From Misgurnus anguillicaudatus (Eukaryota > Chordata > Actinopteri > Cypriniformes > Cobitidae), in assembly GCF_027580225.2 (NCBI RefSeq), contig NC_073354.2, positions 10,764,001-10,828,000 of the forward strand: a DNA stretch of 64,000 nt, in the 5' to 3' direction. The notes under the pieces were generated by a model that worked only from the letters and a program-made list of their open reading frames with translations, was not told the DNA's origin and did no database searches. Positions 60,688 through 64,000 of this stretch are shown one piece after another (position 1 is the stretch's first letter; the number at the start of each line of letters is the position of its first letter). A program made the translations under genes and the position numbers.

Positions 60688-61453
60688 TTAAAGGAACACT
60701 CCACTTTATTTGAAAGTGTGCTCATTTTCCAGCTCCCCTAGAGTTAAACATGATCATGTAATATTTGATTGTTGCTGTTTTGGGGTCCATTCGGCTGGTC
60801 TCCGGGTCTGGCGCTACCACTTTTAGCATGGCTTAGCATAATCCATTGAATCTGATTAGACCATTAGCATCGAGCTAAAAAATAACCAAAGTTTCGATAT
60901 TTTTCCTATTTAAAACCTGACTCTGCTGTAGTTACATTGTGTATTAAGACCGACGAAAAATTAAAAGTTGTGATTTTCTAGGCAGATATGACTAGGAACT
61001 ATACTCTCATTCTGGCATAATAATCAAGGACTTGCCGTAACATGGCTGCGGCAGGCGCAGTGGTGTTGCGTAGTGCCGAAAATAGTCCCCTGCTATTAAA
61101 AGATAAGGGGACTGTTTTCGGCTGCTGCGTGGTATCGTTGCGTCTCCTGCAGCCATGTTAGAAAATCCTGCAGCCATATTTACCTAGAAAATCGCAACTT
61201 GTAATTTACCGTCGGTCTTAGTACATGATGCAACTACAGAAGTTAAGTTTTAAATAGGAAAAAACATTTTGGTTATTTTTGAGCGTGATGCTGGATCTAA
61301 TCAGATTACATGGATTAAGCTATGCTAAAAGTGCTAGCGCCAGACCCGGAGATCAGCTGAATGGATTCCAAAACGGTAAAAATCAAATGTTTAACTCTAG
61401 GGGGACTGGAAAATGAGCATATTGTTTTTTTTTTAAGTGGAGTGTCCCTTTAA
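60688..61453. mobile_element. TTAA-type foldback 'aggaacactcc', ~766 bp
   Basis: TTAA lies at both ends (60688-60691, 61450-61453), with termini AGGAACACTCCACTT / AAGTGGAGTGTCCCT. The arms extend about 250 bp ('cattttccagctcccctag', 'gaccgacgaaaaatt', 'agcatggcttagcat' and complements). It lies just downstream of the ccdc190-like stop, possibly within its 3' UTR. Confidence 0.88.
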
Positions 61454-61687
61454 GTTGATTTAAATGAAAGAGTCTGCCAAATGCAAAAATGTAAATGTTT
61501 ACTGAATTACAGTTGCTTCATGTTTTTAATTTGTTAATTGAACAAACCATATTGCTCATGCATAATAATTGTAATATTAAATTATTCCAGGGACTTATAT
61601 ATCCCTTAAGTACAAACACCTTTCAATGCACATCAATATACTGTATACTGTTATGTACAATATCTGTGCTGTATAACCAATTACACC

Positions 61688-61693
61688 AATAAA
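61688..61693 (+). terminator. Possible polyadenylation signal for the host gene
   Basis: AATAAA followed by T/G-rich text (tatatttttgtgtatt). It is 1.08 kb after the stop codon, beyond the TTAA element. No closer canonical signal was noticed in 60609-60687. Confidence 0.3.
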
Positions 61694-61750
61694 AACAACC
61701 AAGTTATATATTTTTGTGTATTTCGACAGGACTTATGTAAAACTCTGTCC

Positions 61751-62512
61751 GTTCTCAATTCGAAGACCGCAGCCTCCGGAGATCGCATTTGTAGGCTGCA
61801 TACGTCATCAAGACTGTTTTATTTCAGAATATTAACAATTATAAAGTTGACTATTATTCTCAGTTAACAAATAGTTGTAATATGCAGTTCAGTTAACTTA
61901 AAGGGGTTATATTATGAGATATTTTTAAGATGTAAAATAAATATTTGGTGTGCCCAGAGTGTGTATGTGAAGTTTTAGCTCACAGATACTCCCCAGATAA
62001 TTTATTATAGCATGTTAAAATCGCAAATTTGTAGGCCTGAGCAAAGTGTGCCATTTTTGGGTGTGTCCTTTAAAATGCAAATTAGCCGATTAAATGCAAA
62101 CACTGATCACAATGATGGTGGTTGGTGTAATTGAAACTCAATTGTGCTGTCAAGTTCTTTTCTCCCTCTTTCTCTCTGCACTAAATGGCAGTGCTGTGGT
62201 TGGATAGTGCAGATAAAGGGGGCGGTATTATTGTAATTCGCCTTGCTGCCTAACTCACAAAACAGGCGAAATCTGAACAACCTAATTTTTCACATACTTG
62301 CAGAAAATGGCTTACTCAAACAAAGTTACTGGGTTGATCTTTGTCAAATTTTCTAGGTTGATAGAAGCACTTGGGACCCTATTATAGCACTTAAACGTGA
62401 AAAAAGTCTAATTTTCACGCTATAACCCCTTTAAATAAACCAGGCTTGATGACGTATGCAGCCTGCATATGCGACCTCTGCAGGCAGCAGCCTTTGGATT
62501 GACAAACGGCCA
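61751..62512. mobile_element. Foldback family 'cctccggag', host of a TTAA element
   Basis: The left arm (61751-61820: 'gcagcctccggagatcgca', 'ggctgcatacgtcatcaag') is inverted at 62440-62512 ('cttgatgacgtatgcagcc', 'gcgacctctgcaggc'). A TTAA-type MITE occupies 61898-62434. A third, direct partial copy follows at 62617. Confidence 0.75.
61898..62434. mobile_element. TTAA-type MITE related to family 'agggacat'
   Basis: TTAA lies at both ends, with termini AGGGGTTATA / TATAACCCCT. The interior aligns with the 26231 copy ('taatttattatagcatgttaaaat', 'ggttgatagaagcact', 'tgtgccatttttgggtgtgtc'). Confidence 0.85.
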
Positions 62513-62616
62513 ATGTACTTGTACATGTATTTAACCATTGCAGTTATGAAATTGACATCATATTATCGCCATCTACTGGTGGTCACCTTCATACAGAGAG
62601 CTCAAACATCATCACC

Positions 62617-62835
62617 TTGGCCGTTTCTCAAACAGAAAGCTGCATCCTCCGGAGGTCGCATATGAAGGCTGCATACGTCATCAAGCCTGGTTTATATCAG
62701 TTAACTGAGCATTGCATTCGCTAGTCTTTAGCATTTTACAACAATTTACAATAACTAAGTATAAAAGTAAACTTCATAGTTGTTAATATTCTGAAATAAG
62801 ACATCCGAAGCCTTCCGTTTGAGAATTTCTTTTAA
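62617..62835. mobile_element. Foldback family 'cctccggag', partial second copy
   Basis: The arm text recurs directly at 62617-62700 ('ccgtttctcaaacagaaag', 'gcatcctccggaggtcgca'), and a short inverted end occurs near 62800 ('cgaagccttccgtttgaga'). Confidence 0.65.
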
Positions 62836-63002
62836 AGTTTTACCTTCCGTTTGAGAAACAGCCAGCATAGAGACAGAGCGCAGTTATGCAAATTTGAAAA
62901 CCACGCCCACCGGGGGGGAATTCAATCCAACCGTCTCCATTGACTTTGTATTGCGAGAAGCCGCCTCCTTGTCATTTCTGGCTTATAACAAAAAACTGAA
63001 TA

Positions 63003-63140
63003 ATGCCTAAAAGCTGCTGTGTGACAATATGTACAGCTAACAAGCCAAAGAACCCAGAAATAAGTTTTTATAAGCTGTCGAGCCGTAAAACCCAGCCTTT
63101 AAGGAGAATAAAGTGGATCGCCGACTACGTTTCCCCCTAG
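63003..63140 (+). pseudogene. THAP-like zinc-finger N-terminus, left arm
   Basis: 45 codons from an ATG: MPKSCCVTIC, then ANKPKNPEISFYKL, and RRIKWIADYV near the end. The pattern (Cys5, Cys10, SFY, KW) fits the first half of the THAP C2CH domain of P-element-type transposases and THAP proteins. The Cys-X2-His half that completes zinc binding is absent, so the domain is truncated by a stop. Confidence 0.6.
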
Positions 63141-63412
63141 TGGACGCAGTTCTACTAATAGAAGTACTATGAAAAGTTGCCTGTATCCATTTTTGTGTCT
63201 TTAAACGCTCGTTTTTTGGGGTCGACAGCTTATAAAAACTTATTTACAGATTAAACTTAAAAACAGAATAATACCTAAAAGCTGCTGTGTGACAAGGTGT
63301 ACATCTAACACGCCAAAAAAATAAATAAATTTTTTTTTTATAAGCTGTCGACTTCAAAAAACGAGCGTTTAGACACAGAAATGGAAACAGGCAACTTTTC
63401 ATAGTACTCCTA

Positions 63413-63568
63413 TTAGTAAAACTGCGTCCAATAGGGGGAAACGTAATCGGCGATCCACTTTATTCTCCTTAAATACTGGGTTTTACGGCTCGACAGCTTA
63501 TAAAAACTTATTTCTGTGTTCTTTGGCTTGTTAGCTGTACATATTGTCCCAAAGCAGCTTTTAGGCAT
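63413..63568 (-). pseudogene. THAP-like zinc-finger N-terminus, right arm
   Basis: The mirror copy codes 51 residues: MPKSCFGTIC, then ANKPKNTEISFYKL, RRIKWIADYVSPYW, then stop. It keeps Cys5 and Cys10 but differs at several residues and reads six codons further than the left arm. It also lacks the Cys-X2-His half. Confidence 0.6.
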
Positions 63569-63720
63569 TATTCAGTTTTTTGTTATAAGCCAGAAATGAC
63601 AAGGAGGCGGCCTTTTGCAATACAAAGTCAATGGAGACTGTTGGATTGCTTTCCCCCCCGGTGGGCGTGGTTTTCAGGTTGTGACGCGCTGCGCTCTGTC
63701 TCTATCCTGCATGTGTTGCG

Positions 63721-64000
63721 TCGCCCGAATAAACAAAGTATTTGATTGGTCCAGTGGTGCCGACGTCAGTCTGTAAAAGAGGCGTGCTATTGGCAATAGT
63801 AAATAGTAAAACTAGTTTATGAATATTTTGTGCATTTCATTGTGTTTAATAACATAATACGCTACACTCAAATGTAAAAGTATGAGTTATTGCGAAAAGT
63901 AAGTTCCGTATCAGTAAAGAGATGACCGTTGTGTAAGTATTTGAGGAAGTATGCACTGCACAAGCTTACAGTGATTCACCCATAAGGTTATTACCAACAG
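63721..64000. other. Window end, no feature supported
   Basis: GC-mixed sequence with 'attggtccagtggtgccgacgtc' text; nothing recognisable. Confidence 0.4.

Larger units (their letters stand above)
62862..63720. mobile_element. ~860 bp palindrome with THAP-like coding arms
   Basis: Arms of ~400 bp are inverted copies with few differences, for example 'aaaaccacgcccaccgg' (62898) against 'ccggtgggcgtggtttt' (63658). The centre near 63290 contains a third, direct fragment of the coding segment (63255-63345) inside a smaller inverted pair 'aaacgctcgttttttg' / 'caaaaaacgagcgttt'. Each arm carries a short THAP-like frame. Confidence 0.88.

Overview
The window looks like teleost fish nuclear DNA, most likely a cyprinid. 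Protein-coding content is very low, microsatellites are frequent, and there is a dense, nested population of fish-type DNA transposons (hAT, Tc1/mariner, PIF/Harbinger and TTAA-flanked foldback elements), tRNA-derived SINEs and a gamma/epsilon-like endogenous retrovirus. Species is an inference; no species-specific gene is present.

Layout. (1) 1-12508: a tandem array of a ~2.0-2.1 kb higher-order unit, built from diverged modules that nearly all contain a CC(C/A)CCTA(G/C)TGG box. Read on the minus strand this box fits the vertebrate CTCF consensus; I count about 41 such sites, all in one orientation. (2) 12509-21010: an endogenous retrovirus with a 5'-truncated left LTR fused to the array, a tRNA-Ser primer-binding site, broken gag/pro/pol, a still-open transmembrane Env segment, a polypurine tract and a complete 3' LTR. 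(3) 21213-51715: intergenic DNA crowded with non-autonomous transposons, many nested, plus microsatellites. (4) 52244-60608: the only convincing host gene, three coding exons whose splice phases join into a 269-residue protein resembling CCDC190; its second intron holds a Russian-doll stack of insertions. (5) 60688-64000: TTAA-type elements, a GC-richer foldback family and an 860 bp palindrome whose arms each carry a truncated THAP-like zinc-finger start.

Nothing here behaves as an operon or coordinated pathway. The main interest is architectural: a directional array of CTCF-like boxes, at least seven TTAA-flanked element families, an element whose loop has flipped between its inverted arms, and a stack of elements with readable target duplications. 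No prokaryotic features, CRISPR arrays or rRNA genes were seen.
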